In this document: positions 33,747 to 42,117 of the stretch, piece after piece
Layout: each line of letters opens with the position of its first letter
Position numbering within the stretch: position 1 is the first letter of the stretch
Source of the DNA: JAENWD01 sp963837165
GTDB taxonomy: Bacteria > Acidobacteriota > Vicinamibacteria > Vicinamibacterales > JAENWD01
Direction: 5' to 3'
Length of the DNA: 64,000 nucleotides
NCBI GenBank assembly: GCA_963837165.1
Contig: CAWIMD010000005.1
Location: forward strand, 186,001-250,000
The notes under the pieces: model-generated
Databases searched by the model: none
What the model was told of the DNA's origin: nothing
What the model saw: the letters and a program-made list of their open reading frames with translations, nothing else
Translations under genes and position numbers: made by a program

Positions 33747-35852
33747 ATGATCATGCGCCCGCCCCATTGCCGGAGACACGGAGTGCTCAGGTCCATCGTT
33801 CTGGTCGGCGCGGCCGTCGTCGCCGGCTCGATGTCCGCCTGCACGCGAGGCGCCAGCCGGCCGACCGTGGTCGAGTCGCCGAACGGGAGGGTCCGGATCG
33901 TCGCCGCGGTGAGCGGGAATGCAGTGACCTATTCGGTCGAGCGAGCGGGCCACGTCCTGATTGCGGCGTCCTCGATTGAAGTCCGCCTGAAGGACCTGGG
34001 TCCGATCGCGGCCGGCGCCAGGCTTCTCGGCGTCTCGGACAGAGAGCTCGACGAATCGAGCGCGCTCCCCTGGGGCAAGGCTGCGAGTCTCCGGAATCAC
34101 TGTCACGCCACGACGATGCGGCTCGAGAGCACCCGCGGCATTCAGTGGGACCTCGAGCTCCGCGCGTACGACGAGGGAGTCGCCTTGCGATACGGCTTTC
34201 CGCAGCAGACGCGGCTCCACGACGTGGTGATCGAAGACGAGGACACCGAATTCGCGCTGGAAGGCAACCCCGGCGTCATGCTGGCGACGTACGACACGTT
34301 CACGACCTCTCACGAAGCCCTGTACGGCCGGAGGCCGTTGTCGGATGTGCCAGTCCACAAACTCGTCGAAACGCCGATGCTCGCCACGTGGCCCGACGGG
34401 AGTGCCGCTGCCATCACCGAGGCCCGGCTGCGGGGTTTCGCGGGCATGTATCTGGAGCGGCCGGACGCTGGCAGAACGACACTGCGCAGCCGCCTCTCGC
34501 CGCTGCCGGGGAGAACGGATGCGGTCGTCGCCGCCGCCGCGCCGCTCTGGAGCCCATGGCGGGTGGTGTTGCTGGCCGATCGGGCCGGCCAGCTGATCGA
34601 AAGCAGCCTCCTGCTCGCGCTGAACGATCCGGCTCGGGGCGATTTCAGCTGGGCCAGGCCCGGCAAGACGACCTGGCACTGGTGGAACGGCGTCGTCGAG
34701 CACGGCACGATCTCCACGCCCGACGTGAACTTCGCGATTCACAAGAAGTACATCGACTTCTGCGCCGCTCACGGGATTGCCTACCACTCGGTCATCGGCG
34801 TCGCTGACAGCCGCCCCTGGTACGTGCAAAGCGGCGGGCCGGGCTACGATCCGCGGCCCGATACCGACATCCTGACGCCGCGGCCCGACCTCGGGATGCC
34901 CCGGATCCTGGAGTACGCACGACGGAAGCACGTGGGCATCCGGCTGTGGGTCTACTGGAAACCTCTCAGCGAGCGCCTGGAGGACGCCTTCAGCAGGTAC
35001 GAGCAGTGGGGCATCAAGGGCCTGATGGTGGACTTCATGGATCGCGACGACGAGCGGATGGTCGAGTGGCAGGAGCAGGTGCTGCAGGCCGCCGCGCGAC
35101 ACCGGCTCCATGTGCAGTTTCACGGCTCGTACGCGTTCAGCGGGGAACAGCGCACGTATCCCAACCTGTTCAACCGCGAAGGCGTGCTGAACCTCGAGTA
35201 TCTCAAGTGGGACGACAGGTGTACCCCGCAGCACGACGTGGATGTCGCCTACACGCGTGCACTGGCCGGCCCGGTCGATTACCACCTCGGAGGCTTTCGC
35301 GCCGTGGCCCGCGATCGTTTCCGCCCTCGCGAAGAGAAGCCGGAGATCCTGGGCACGCGGGCGCATCAGTTGGCGCTGTACGTGGTCTTCGAGAATCCGA
35401 TGCCGATGGTGGCTGACTTTCCAGAAGCCTACGAGGGCCAGGCCGGGTTCGACTTCGTGGAGGACGTGCCGACCACGTGGGACGACACACGGTTCGTTGC
35501 CGGCCAGCCCGGCGAGTACGTGGTCGTCGCGCGGCGCAGCGGCACCCGCTGGTACCTGGGCGGCATCACGAACTGGACGAGTCGCGACGTCGAGCTGCCG
35601 CTCGATTTCCTGGGCAGCGGAACGTTCGAGGCCGACGTCCGCACGGACGATCGGCCCGACGGATCGGACCCCAATCGAATCAACCAGCACACGCAGACCG
35701 TGACGAAGACCCAGACGCTGACGGTCACCCTCGCGTCGGGTGGAGGCGTGGTTGCCGTGTTCCGCCAGACGCCGCGCCTCAGCGGGCGAGCAGCGCGCCC
35801 AGTGTGGCGAGGAACCGGCGGATGGCCGCGATCTGGTCGACGGACGCGATGA
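33747..35852 (+). CDS. GH97-family glycoside hydrolase, lipoprotein
   Basis: The 701-residue protein matches GH97 (SusB-like alpha-glucosidases and alpha-galactosidases). It has a lipoprotein-like N-terminus ending VVAGSMSAC, an N-terminal beta-sandwich (about residues 40-290), a TIM barrel (about 300-590: WARPGKTTWHWWNG, HSVIGVADSRPWY, GIKGLMVDFMDRDDERMVEW) and a C-terminal beta domain. The Asp in GLMVDFMDRDD sits where retaining members have their nucleophile. It would act at the cell surface on oligosaccharides. GAAGG fits the ATG at 33753 as well as the one at 33747. The 3' end overlaps the convergent gene by 74 bp. Confidence 0.9.
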   Translation: MIMRPPHCRRHGVLRSIVLVGAAVVAGSMSACTRGASRPTVVESPNGRVRIVAAVSGNAVTYSVERAGHVLIAASSIEVRLKDLGPIAAGARLLGVSDRELDESSALPWGKAASLRNHCHATTMRLESTRGIQWDLELRAYDEGVALRYGFPQQTRLHDVVIEDEDTEFALEGNPGVMLATYDTFTTSHEALYGRRPLSDVPVHKLVETPMLATWPDGSAAAITEARLRGFAGMYLERPDAGRTTLRSRLSPLPGRTDAVVAAAAPLWSPWRVVLLADRAGQLIESSLLLALNDPARGDFSWARPGKTTWHWWNGVVEHGTISTPDVNFAIHKKYIDFCAAHGIAYHSVIGVADSRPWYVQSGGPGYDPRPDTDILTPRPDLGMPRILEYARRKHVGIRLWVYWKPLSERLEDAFSRYEQWGIKGLMVDFMDRDDERMVEWQEQVLQAAARHRLHVQFHGSYAFSGEQRTYPNLFNREGVLNLEYLKWDDRCTPQHDVDVAYTRALAGPVDYHLGGFRAVARDRFRPREEKPEILGTRAHQLALYVVFENPMPMVADFPEAYEGQAGFDFVEDVPTTWDDTRFVAGQPGEYVVVARRSGTRWYLGGITNWTSRDVELPLDFLGSGTFEADVRTDDRPDGSDPNRINQHTQTVTKTQTLTVTLASGGGVVAVFRQTPRLSGRAARPVWRGTGGWPRSGRRTR

Positions 35853-37392
35853 ACTCGAACGCCGTGGCGCTCACGGCAGCGGTCCGCTTGTCGAGCAGCG
35901 CTCGGAGTGCGGCGGGCAGGACGGGACACTCGTCCAGCAGCCCGAGCAGCGCGGCCCACGCCGTGGTGTCGAGGATCGCGATCACGTCGAGCGCGTCGCG
36001 CGCGCGCCACGGCGTGCCGGCCGCGCGCTCTCGCGAGAGGAGACGGCGCAGATCCTGGACGCTCGACTGGGTCTCCGTGTCTCCGGCGGCAAGTTCGGCC
36101 AGGATCTCGAGGAGCCGGTCCGCGGCGCCGAGGCTCACCTGTTCGTGCAGCGCCGTCCAGCCGGCCTCGAATGCCCGCAGGAGGTTGGGACCGGCGTCGG
36201 GCCGGAGCTCGAGGCCCAGATTGCAGGTACACGCCGCCGCGTCGGACGCTTCCCGGGGCGTGAACGCCCGTTGTTGCACGGAGCACCCGGCCACGAGCGT
36301 GTTGGCGAGAAACGCCAGTTCACGGCTCCGTTCCAGGTACGACGCGGGATTCGAGCGGTGCAGCTCGCTCATCAGCGATCGGAGCGCAGGGAGGCGTGCG
36401 GTGTCGGGGCGGTCTGGCGCCTCGAGCAGCGCCCGCGATTGCTCGGGCACGAGCCCCGCCTCCGCGAGCAGCTCGACGATGTCCCGGACGGCCGCGGCAT
36501 CGTCGGGATCCGTCGGAGGCGGGGCGTTCAGCAGATGAGCGGGCGCCGAGGCGACGTCCGGAATGGGCGCGGGCCCGGCTGACTCGCGCAAGTACGGCGC
36601 TGCGACAGCATTCGCCTCGGGCGCGCTCCTCGTACGCACGCCCATGGACTGGCGCGCCGCCTTCAGGAAGGCGCGAGCATCCGCCGGCGTCACGTAGCCC
36701 TGGATCGCCCGCCGGCCCTCGCGATCGAGCGTCACGTCGAGCTGCTGCTGCTCCGGCCCGAGCAGCAGGTCGTCGAGGCCGTCGAGTTCCCAGCCGTCGT
36801 TTGAACGCGCGCGACATCCGCTCATCAGGGCGTCGAAGCACTCGGCGTCGCTGTCGGCGAGCGTCATCAGCAGCGACACGATGGCGTCCCACGCGTCGGT
36901 TCTGCGCGCGCGCACGACGTAGCCGCCGATTTCACGGCCCGGATCCGCCGTCGTGCCGGCCGTGACGTCGGACGGCTCGTCGCCGGTGGACAGGTCTGCC
37001 GCCAGCGCGGCCGGATCGCACACGCGGATGTACCGGGAGAGGCCGGCGATGGCGAGCTGCCGATCCATGGCGGCGATCGTTCGCGCCGCCGTCCCCTCGT
37101 CATCGTTGACGAGCACCTCGATCCACTCGCCGAAGCGCGCCACGTCCAGCTGCTCGTCGAGGCCGGGACGGTCGCTCACCCAGAGGTCCAGATCGAGCAG
37201 GGTCGTGAGCTGCGCCGGTGTGGCTGAGGCGACCAGCTCCGTGCAGGCGTCGAGACCGCGGTGGACGATGACCCGGTGCAGGAGCTCGGGTGCGAGATGC
37301 GGGACGATCCGCGCCAGCGGGGCGGTATCGAGCAGCCGCGCCAGCCGGCGCTCGACAGACTCGGCGTCGCGCGAATCCGGGGTGTCCGGCAT
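35779..37392 (-). CDS. DUF6178-like protein of unknown function
   Basis: The 537-residue soluble, largely helical protein matches what I know of DUF6178: an N-terminal part starting RRLARLLDTAPLARIVPHLAPELLHRVIVHRGLDAC, a central DAWDAIVSLLMTLADSDAECFDALMSGCR and a C-terminal AFEAGWTALHEQVSLGAADRLLEIL. No catalytic motif is recognisable. The start at 37392 is chosen because upstream codons are low complexity; no Shine-Dalgarno sequence is visible, and a TATCAT element lies nine bases before the ATG. Confidence 0.65.
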   Translation of the reverse strand: MPDTPDSRDAESVERRLARLLDTAPLARIVPHLAPELLHRVIVHRGLDACTELVASATPAQLTTLLDLDLWVSDRPGLDEQLDVARFGEWIEVLVNDDEGTAARTIAAMDRQLAIAGLSRYIRVCDPAALAADLSTGDEPSDVTAGTTADPGREIGGYVVRARRTDAWDAIVSLLMTLADSDAECFDALMSGCRARSNDGWELDGLDDLLLGPEQQQLDVTLDREGRRAIQGYVTPADARAFLKAARQSMGVRTRSAPEANAVAAPYLRESAGPAPIPDVASAPAHLLNAPPPTDPDDAAAVRDIVELLAEAGLVPEQSRALLEAPDRPDTARLPALRSLMSELHRSNPASYLERSRELAFLANTLVAGCSVQQRAFTPREASDAAACTCNLGLELRPDAGPNLLRAFEAGWTALHEQVSLGAADRLLEILAELAAGDTETQSSVQDLRRLLSRERAAGTPWRARDALDVIAILDTTAWAALLGLLDECPVLPAALRALLDKRTAAVSATAFEFIASVDQIAAIRRFLATLGALLAR

Positions 37393-37463
37393 GAGCGCGC
37401 GATGATAGCGGGCTTGCCGCCGCAGAAACAGACTTGAACTGAGGGAGCGACCGGTCGATACTA

Positions 37464-37868
37464 TTAGTGGCCGGTTCGCTTCCGCCGCGACGTGGCTCTC
37501 ACCGTCCGACCTGCCCTCTTCTGATTCAGCACAAATCGATACGCTCCGGCAACCAGATCCCGCAGCGCGTCCGGGCGCACGCGCGCCAGTCGGACAAGGA
37601 CGCACGGGTAGCCGACGTAGTGCTCCTTCAGGTAATAGGTATCGGGATCGTCCTCGATGAGCGCATCGCGATCGGCGATGTCCATCCGCACGACCAGCGT
37701 GTCAGGCTCGGCGGACTTGTGCGACGCGCCGCAGACGAACATCGTCCCCCGTACCTTCAGCGCCGGTTGTCCCCACGACGTCGTCACCTCGACGTCGGGC
37801 AGCGTGCGGCCGATGGCTGCGACGCGCGCGAAGCGGGACGATCGCCTTGGCGCGATCCTTCCGGTCAT
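37464..37868 (-). CDS. MmcQ/YjbR-family protein
   Basis: The 134-residue protein has the YjbR fold: LPDVEVTTSWGQPALKVRGTMFVCGASHKSAEPDTLVVRMD, then YYLKEHYVGYPCVLVRLARVRPDALRDLVAGAYRFV. These small proteins resemble MmcQ and are sometimes called DNA-binding, without firm proof. GGAGG before the ATG at 37868 supports the start. It lies 44 bp downstream of the helix-turn-helix gene on the same strand and may be co-transcribed. Confidence 0.85.
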   Translation of the reverse strand: MTGRIAPRRSSRFARVAAIGRTLPDVEVTTSWGQPALKVRGTMFVCGASHKSAEPDTLVVRMDIADRDALIEDDPDTYYLKEHYVGYPCVLVRLARVRPDALRDLVAGAYRFVLNQKRAGRTVRATSRRKRTGH

Positions 37869-37912
37869 CCGACCTCCACTCAACGTCAGGCGGCCCGCCC
37901 GTTGCGGCCTGA

Positions 37913-38890
37913 TCACGGGCCGATCGACCTCCGCCCCCGGTGGGCGAGCGGCCGCAGCTCTTCGGGATGCCGGCGGATGTAGTCGAGCAGCTTCCGCCGC
38001 TTCTCCTTGCCACGGATCTCCGCGGACGTGATGGTCGCCGGCGCCAGATCGGGGGCGCTCGCGGCCACGCGATCGTAAATGCTCCGCCACCGGCCTTTCA
38101 CCGTCGCCTCGGCCACATGGAGGGCGCGCGCAAGCTGCGCGTCCGTGCGTCCGCCAATCGCAAGCTCCAGCAGCTGCTGCTCGCCCGGGCGGAAACCGAA
38201 CCGGGGCGGCGTGTAGAGGAACAGCGGCGACATGATGGTCGTGCCGGGTTCCGCGGCCACCTCCTCGCGTCCGAGGCCGACCAGGCACGGGCCCCGGCCG
38301 GGCGGCGGGATCGGCGCCCCCTGGCTGGCGTAGAAGCCGGCGTAATCCGTGCGCACGCGCCCCCACCCCTGCGACACGAACCGAGGGTCTATCTCGTCCC
38401 AGAACTCCTGCAGCACTTCCTTCACGCAGTAGCCCCGGTGCGCCCAGAGGAACGACTCGAGCGTCAGGTACCGGACCTGACGCAGCGCCTCCTCGTCGAG
38501 ATCGGCGGCTTCGCCGTAGTGGAGGATCACGACGTTCAGCCCGTCGCCGGCGTTGGCCTTCCGAATCGCCGTCGGCCGGAGGACGGGCGTGACGCCCTCG
38601 AGCTCGGCCCGAATCACGCGAGCCGTCAGATACGGCTCGGTGCCGGCACGGGCCTGACGCATGAACGCGCCGGTGACGAACACCGAGGCGCCGAACCCCA
38701 GGATGCGCGCGTCGACCGGAGGTGTCCGGTCCTCGACGATGCCAGCGACGAGGGCACCGTCCCTCAGCAGGCGCCGCCAGGCGCCGGGAAGGCGGGCCAG
38801 CGTGTCGCCGTCATACGCGAGGCGACCCGCGAGCAAGCTCATGCACTGAGGCAGGTCGGCCTCGCTCACGCCCCTGAACGCGAGGTCCAT
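37913..38890 (-). CDS. Protein with a novel N-terminal domain and C-terminal LuxR-like HTH
   Basis: The 325-residue protein has an N-terminal alpha/beta domain of about 180 residues (FRGVSEADLPQCMSLLAGRL, GFGASVFVTGAFMRQARAGTEPYLTARV, RYLTLESFLWAHRGYCVKEVLQEFWDEIDPRF). The start resembles GNAT proteins but the acetyl-CoA loop is not evident. The C-terminus has a LuxR/GerE-type helix-turn-helix (FRPGEQQLLELAIGGRTDAQLARALHVAEATVKGRWRSIYDR). It is probably a DNA-binding regulator with an unknown sensor domain. An alternative start at 38902 lies closer to AAGGA. Two broken relatives of this gene lie at 41424-41897 and 45903-46340, so the family has spread locally. Confidence 0.75.
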   Translation of the reverse strand: MDLAFRGVSEADLPQCMSLLAGRLAYDGDTLARLPGAWRRLLRDGALVAGIVEDRTPPVDARILGFGASVFVTGAFMRQARAGTEPYLTARVIRAELEGVTPVLRPTAIRKANAGDGLNVVILHYGEAADLDEEALRQVRYLTLESFLWAHRGYCVKEVLQEFWDEIDPRFVSQGWGRVRTDYAGFYASQGAPIPPPGRGPCLVGLGREEVAAEPGTTIMSPLFLYTPPRFGFRPGEQQLLELAIGGRTDAQLARALHVAEATVKGRWRSIYDRVAASAPDLAPATITSAEIRGKEKRRKLLDYIRRHPEELRPLAHRGRRSIGP

Positions 38891-39003
38891 GCCGCGCAAC
38901 ATACATCCTTTTAGGACCTTCTTGCGGGACTGCCGACGGGACGAGGATGGCCTCCGCACGTGCCGGGTGCGGCCGGCACGGACACAACAGAAAGGAGCCT
39001 GGA

Positions 39004-39861
39004 ATGAGACGAGCACGAGGCGCGTTCCCCCCCTCCGGTGTCCTCGTCGGCCTGATCGCGGGGCTGCTGCTGCCCGGCCGGGCGCTCGCCGCGGATCTCA
39101 CGGGCGAGTACCGTGGCTTCTCGCGGAGCGACTCGACTCCCACGTACCACCCGCGAATGGATCTGACGATCGTCAGGCAGGACACGAGCGGGCGCCTGGC
39201 GGGCTTCCTCACGCGGTTCGGTGACGCGGAGGACCTGCGGTTCCCGTTCGAGGGCAAGGTACAGGACCGGACATTCAAGGGACGCATCTTCGACGAGAGC
39301 TTCGGCGAGGTGAAGTTCACCGGCGTCGTGCAACCCCTGGGCACGCGTGAGGACATGGGCGTGCTGGCTCGAGCCCACTACAAGGCGACCGATCCGTCGG
39401 GGCGCGTGGACCAGGGCGAGACGGTCCTGCTGCGCAGCTTCGTCCCGCCATCGGATTGTCTGCCGCCCGACCCCTGCACTCCGCTCCCGATGGATTGGAG
39501 CGGCACCGCGATGAGCGACTTCACGGGCGGCGCGATGGCCTTCACGCTGAGTATTGCCCAGAGCGGGACGAGCCTCACCGGCGCCGAAGAAGTCGAGGGC
39601 GTCGAACCCCAACCCTTCCTTACGGGGACCGACGGCGTGAAGCTGGCAGGCATCGAGCCCCAGCCGTTCCACGCGGACATCGTCGGCACGGTGATGGGGG
39701 TCGACCCCGAACCGTTTTTCGTCTACGTCGGCGTGGCCGACCAGGGCTGGGTGCTCGTTGGAGGGCGGGCCGCACGGGGCGGCTTGTCGGCCCGGTACAT
39801 CCGCACGGTGGACGGCGCCGTCGATCTCGGGAGGTTCAGGGCGACTCCCGTGGTGAGGTAG
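39004..39861 (+). CDS. Secreted protein of unknown function with GxEPxPF repeats
   Basis: The 285-residue product has a signal peptide (residues 1-29, ending GRALAA). An N-terminal beta-rich part follows (LTGEYRGFSRSDSTPTYHPRMDLTIVRQD to DRTFKGRIFDES), then a C-terminal region where EGVEPQPF, AGIEPQPF and MGVDPEPF recur at 18- to 20-residue spacing. A Cys pair (SDCLPPDPCTP) separates the parts. I do not recognise a family; the N-terminal part looks like a small barrel that may bind lipid or glycan. AAAGGAG six bases before the ATG supports the start. Confidence 0.75.
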   Translation: MRRARGAFPPSGVLVGLIAGLLLPGRALAADLTGEYRGFSRSDSTPTYHPRMDLTIVRQDTSGRLAGFLTRFGDAEDLRFPFEGKVQDRTFKGRIFDESFGEVKFTGVVQPLGTREDMGVLARAHYKATDPSGRVDQGETVLLRSFVPPSDCLPPDPCTPLPMDWSGTAMSDFTGGAMAFTLSIAQSGTSLTGAEEVEGVEPQPFLTGTDGVKLAGIEPQPFHADIVGTVMGVDPEPFFVYVGVADQGWVLVGGRAARGGLSARYIRTVDGAVDLGRFRATPVVR

Positions 39862-39864
39862 GCG

Positions 39865-39967
39865 CAACTCCCAACTCCCAAATCCCAACTCCCAACCTCC
39901 AACGCCCAAGCTCCACATTGCTTTGGCTCGACGCGCTTGGGGGTTGGAGATTGGGAGCTGGGATTTG
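39865..39967. repeat. Imperfect inverted repeat built from CAACTCCCAA units
   Basis: The left arm (39865-39900) is four direct units of the type CAACTCCCAA. The right arm (39936-39967) is the inverse (CTTGGGGGTTGGAGATTGGG and onward). Together they can form a long, imperfect hairpin around a loop of about 35 bases. A related scrap, GGTTGGAAGTTGGGAGTTG, occurs at about 46380-46398 beside a gene remnant. It separates the secreted protein gene from the amidohydrolase remnant. Confidence 0.7.
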
Positions 39968-40001
39968 ACGAATTCTTCAGGTTCCGAGTACCTGAAAAGC
40001 C

Positions 40002-41423
40002 ATGCGATCGGTCACGTTGGCGGCAATTGTCGCGAGCCTCTGGGCGGCGGCGCCGCTGGCGCAGCCCGTTCAACCGGCGCAGAGATCGCGCCCCGGCAAC
40101 GGGCCGATCTGCATCACGCGAGTGACGGTCGTGGACACCAGGACGGGCGCGCTGGCGCGCGATCAATCGGTGGTCGTGGACGGAGAGCGCATCGCCACGG
40201 TTGCTCCGTCCGCCGAAGTGGACCCGGGCCGTTGCGCCCAGGTCGTCGACGGAGCGGGCAGATACCTCATCCCCGGGCTGTGGGATGCGCACGTCCACTC
40301 GGCGGCGAGCGTCGGCTGGCATTTCCCGCTCTACATCGCGTACGGCATCACGAGCGTGCGCAACATGCACACCGGCGTCGATCGCCCGCTCGCCGCTGTC
40401 CTCTCGATCAAGCGGCGCGTCGCGTCGGGCGAGCTGCTCGGGCCGCGGTTCCTGGCCAACGGCGCCGTCGTCGATGGCGACCCGCCGGTGCACGGCGGGA
40501 GCGTGGTGGTCCGGAACGCCGAGGAAGCCCGTACCGCCGTGGACCGGCTGGCCGACGGCGGGGCCGATTTCATCAAGGTGTACGACCGCCTCACGCGCGA
40601 GGCGTACTTCGCCATTCTCGAGCGCGCGAAGCAGCGCGGGATCCCGGTGGATGGGCACCTGCCGCCCCTGGTCACTCCCGGAGAGGCGGCGGCCGCCGGC
40701 CAGCGCACCGTGGAGCACACGTCCGGGATCACCATGGGCTGTTCGAGGGAGGCCGACGCGATCCGCGCCGACTATGCCCGCTACCTGCAGCGGGTGCCAG
40801 CGATGCGGCCATTCCCGGATGCGGCGGTCGGGTTCTTCTCCCTGGTCCGACGCGCGCTGGACACCCGTGATCTCGACCTGTGCGGAAAGACCGTCAGCGC
40901 GTACCGCGAGCACGGTGTCGTCGTCGTCCCCACGCTGGTCGACGAAGCCATCGACCCGCAGGGGCTCGTCGCCAGCGCGGAACGCATGGCGCTGCTCCCG
41001 CCCGCAGTGCGGGAACGGTGGAGGGGGATGGCGAAGAGCCCCGATCCGATTGCAGAAACGCTCGGCCCCGGTGCCGCGACCGCCGGCTCGAGAACGTGCG
41101 CGTGCTGCACGAGGGAGGGGTGACAATCCTGGCCGGCACCGACGTCGGCAATGCCTTTCTGGTCCCGGGCCTCAGCCTGCACCGCGAGCTCGAGCGGCTG
41201 ACCAAGGCTGGCCTGTCCTCGCTCGAAGCGCTGCAGGCCGCGACGCTCCTGCCGGCGCGGGTGTTCGGCCTCGAGGATTCGCTGGGCACGATCGAAGCGG
41301 GCAAGCTCGCCGACCTCGTCCTGCTCGACGCCAACCCGCTCGAAGCGATCTCTAACACCCGACGGATCCGCGCCGTCGTCGCCGACGGCCGGCTGTTCCG
41401 TCGTGCCGATCTCGACCGGCTGC
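40002..41423 (+). pseudogene. Exported amidohydrolase, frameshifted and fused to foreign sequence
   Basis: The first frame (40002-41123) has a signal peptide (MRSVTLAAIVASLWAAAPLAQ). It then shows amidohydrolase motifs: IPGLWDAHVHSAASVGW (metal-binding HxH), GADFIKVYDRLTREAY and PVDGHLPP (His). Near 41080 the frame changes and the protein continues RRLENVRVLHEGGVTILAGTDVGNAF (metal-binding Asp), LTKAGLSSLEALQAATLLPA and GTIEAGKLADLVLLDANPLE. After RRADLDRLPS the frame runs into the antisense strand of a duplicated gene fragment and stops only at 41926. The enzyme would hydrolyse cyclic amides or dipeptides, but it is broken as it stands. Confidence 0.8.
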
Positions 41424-41897
41424 CATCCCTGCGACACGAACCGCGGGTCGATCTCGTCCCAGAACTCCTGCAGCACTTCCGTCACGCGATAGCCCCGGTG
41501 CGCCCAGAGACACGCCTCGAGCGTCAGGTACCGGACCTGACGCAGCGCCTCCTCGTCGAGATCGGCGGCTTCGCCGTAGTGGAGGATCGCGACGTTCAGC
41601 CCGTCGCCGGCGCTGGCCTTCCGGATCGCCGCCGGCCGGAGGATGGGCGTGACGCCCTCGAGCTCGGCCCGAATCAGCCGAGCGGTCAGATACGGCTCGG
41701 TGCCGGCACCGGCCTGACGCATGAACGCGCCCGTGACGAACACCGAGGCCCCGAATCCCACGACGCGCGCGGCTCTCGGACGCGTCCGGTCCTCGATGAC
41801 GGCCGCCACGAGCGCACCGTCGTTCAGCAGGCGCCGCCAGACGATGGGCAGGAGGGCCAGCAGCGCGTCGGCGTCATAGGCCAGGCGACGACGGTAC
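41424..41897 (-). pseudogene. Truncated copy of the 37913-38890 gene
   Basis: The minus strand encodes YRRRLAYDADALLALLPIVWRRLLNDGALVAAVIEDR, VGFGASVFVTGAFMRQAGAGTEPYLTARL and RYLTLEACLWAHRGYRVTEVLQEFWDEIDPRFVSQGW. This matches about residues 25-175 of the intact protein at 37913-38890, with roughly 90 percent nucleotide identity by eye where I compared it. The first 20 or so residues and the whole C-terminal helix-turn-helix region are missing. The copy directly adjoins the amidohydrolase remnant, whose reading frame passes through it in antisense. The stretch from 41898 to 42117 shows nothing I can interpret. Confidence 0.8.
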
Positions 41898-42117
41898 AAG
41901 GAAGCATTAGCCGGGAAGTTTACTGAATGCTCATTCTGCGAACCACCCCCGATTGTGATTGCGCTCGCCCGAGTGCAGCGGTGCGAGCGCCGCAAGCCGT
42001 TCAGGACTCGACCGGCCGAGGCTGTGGCCCTTGCACGGATTCGCCAGCTGCGGCGCAAGCAGAAGGGGAAGCAGCGGCTCAGCGCTGACAGAAGAGAAGC
42101 TGCAGGGCTGGAGAGCG

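Noticed and set aside
33657..35690. Minus-strand open frame opposite the GH97 gene
   Set aside because: Antisense shadow of a gene with clear GH97 motifs.
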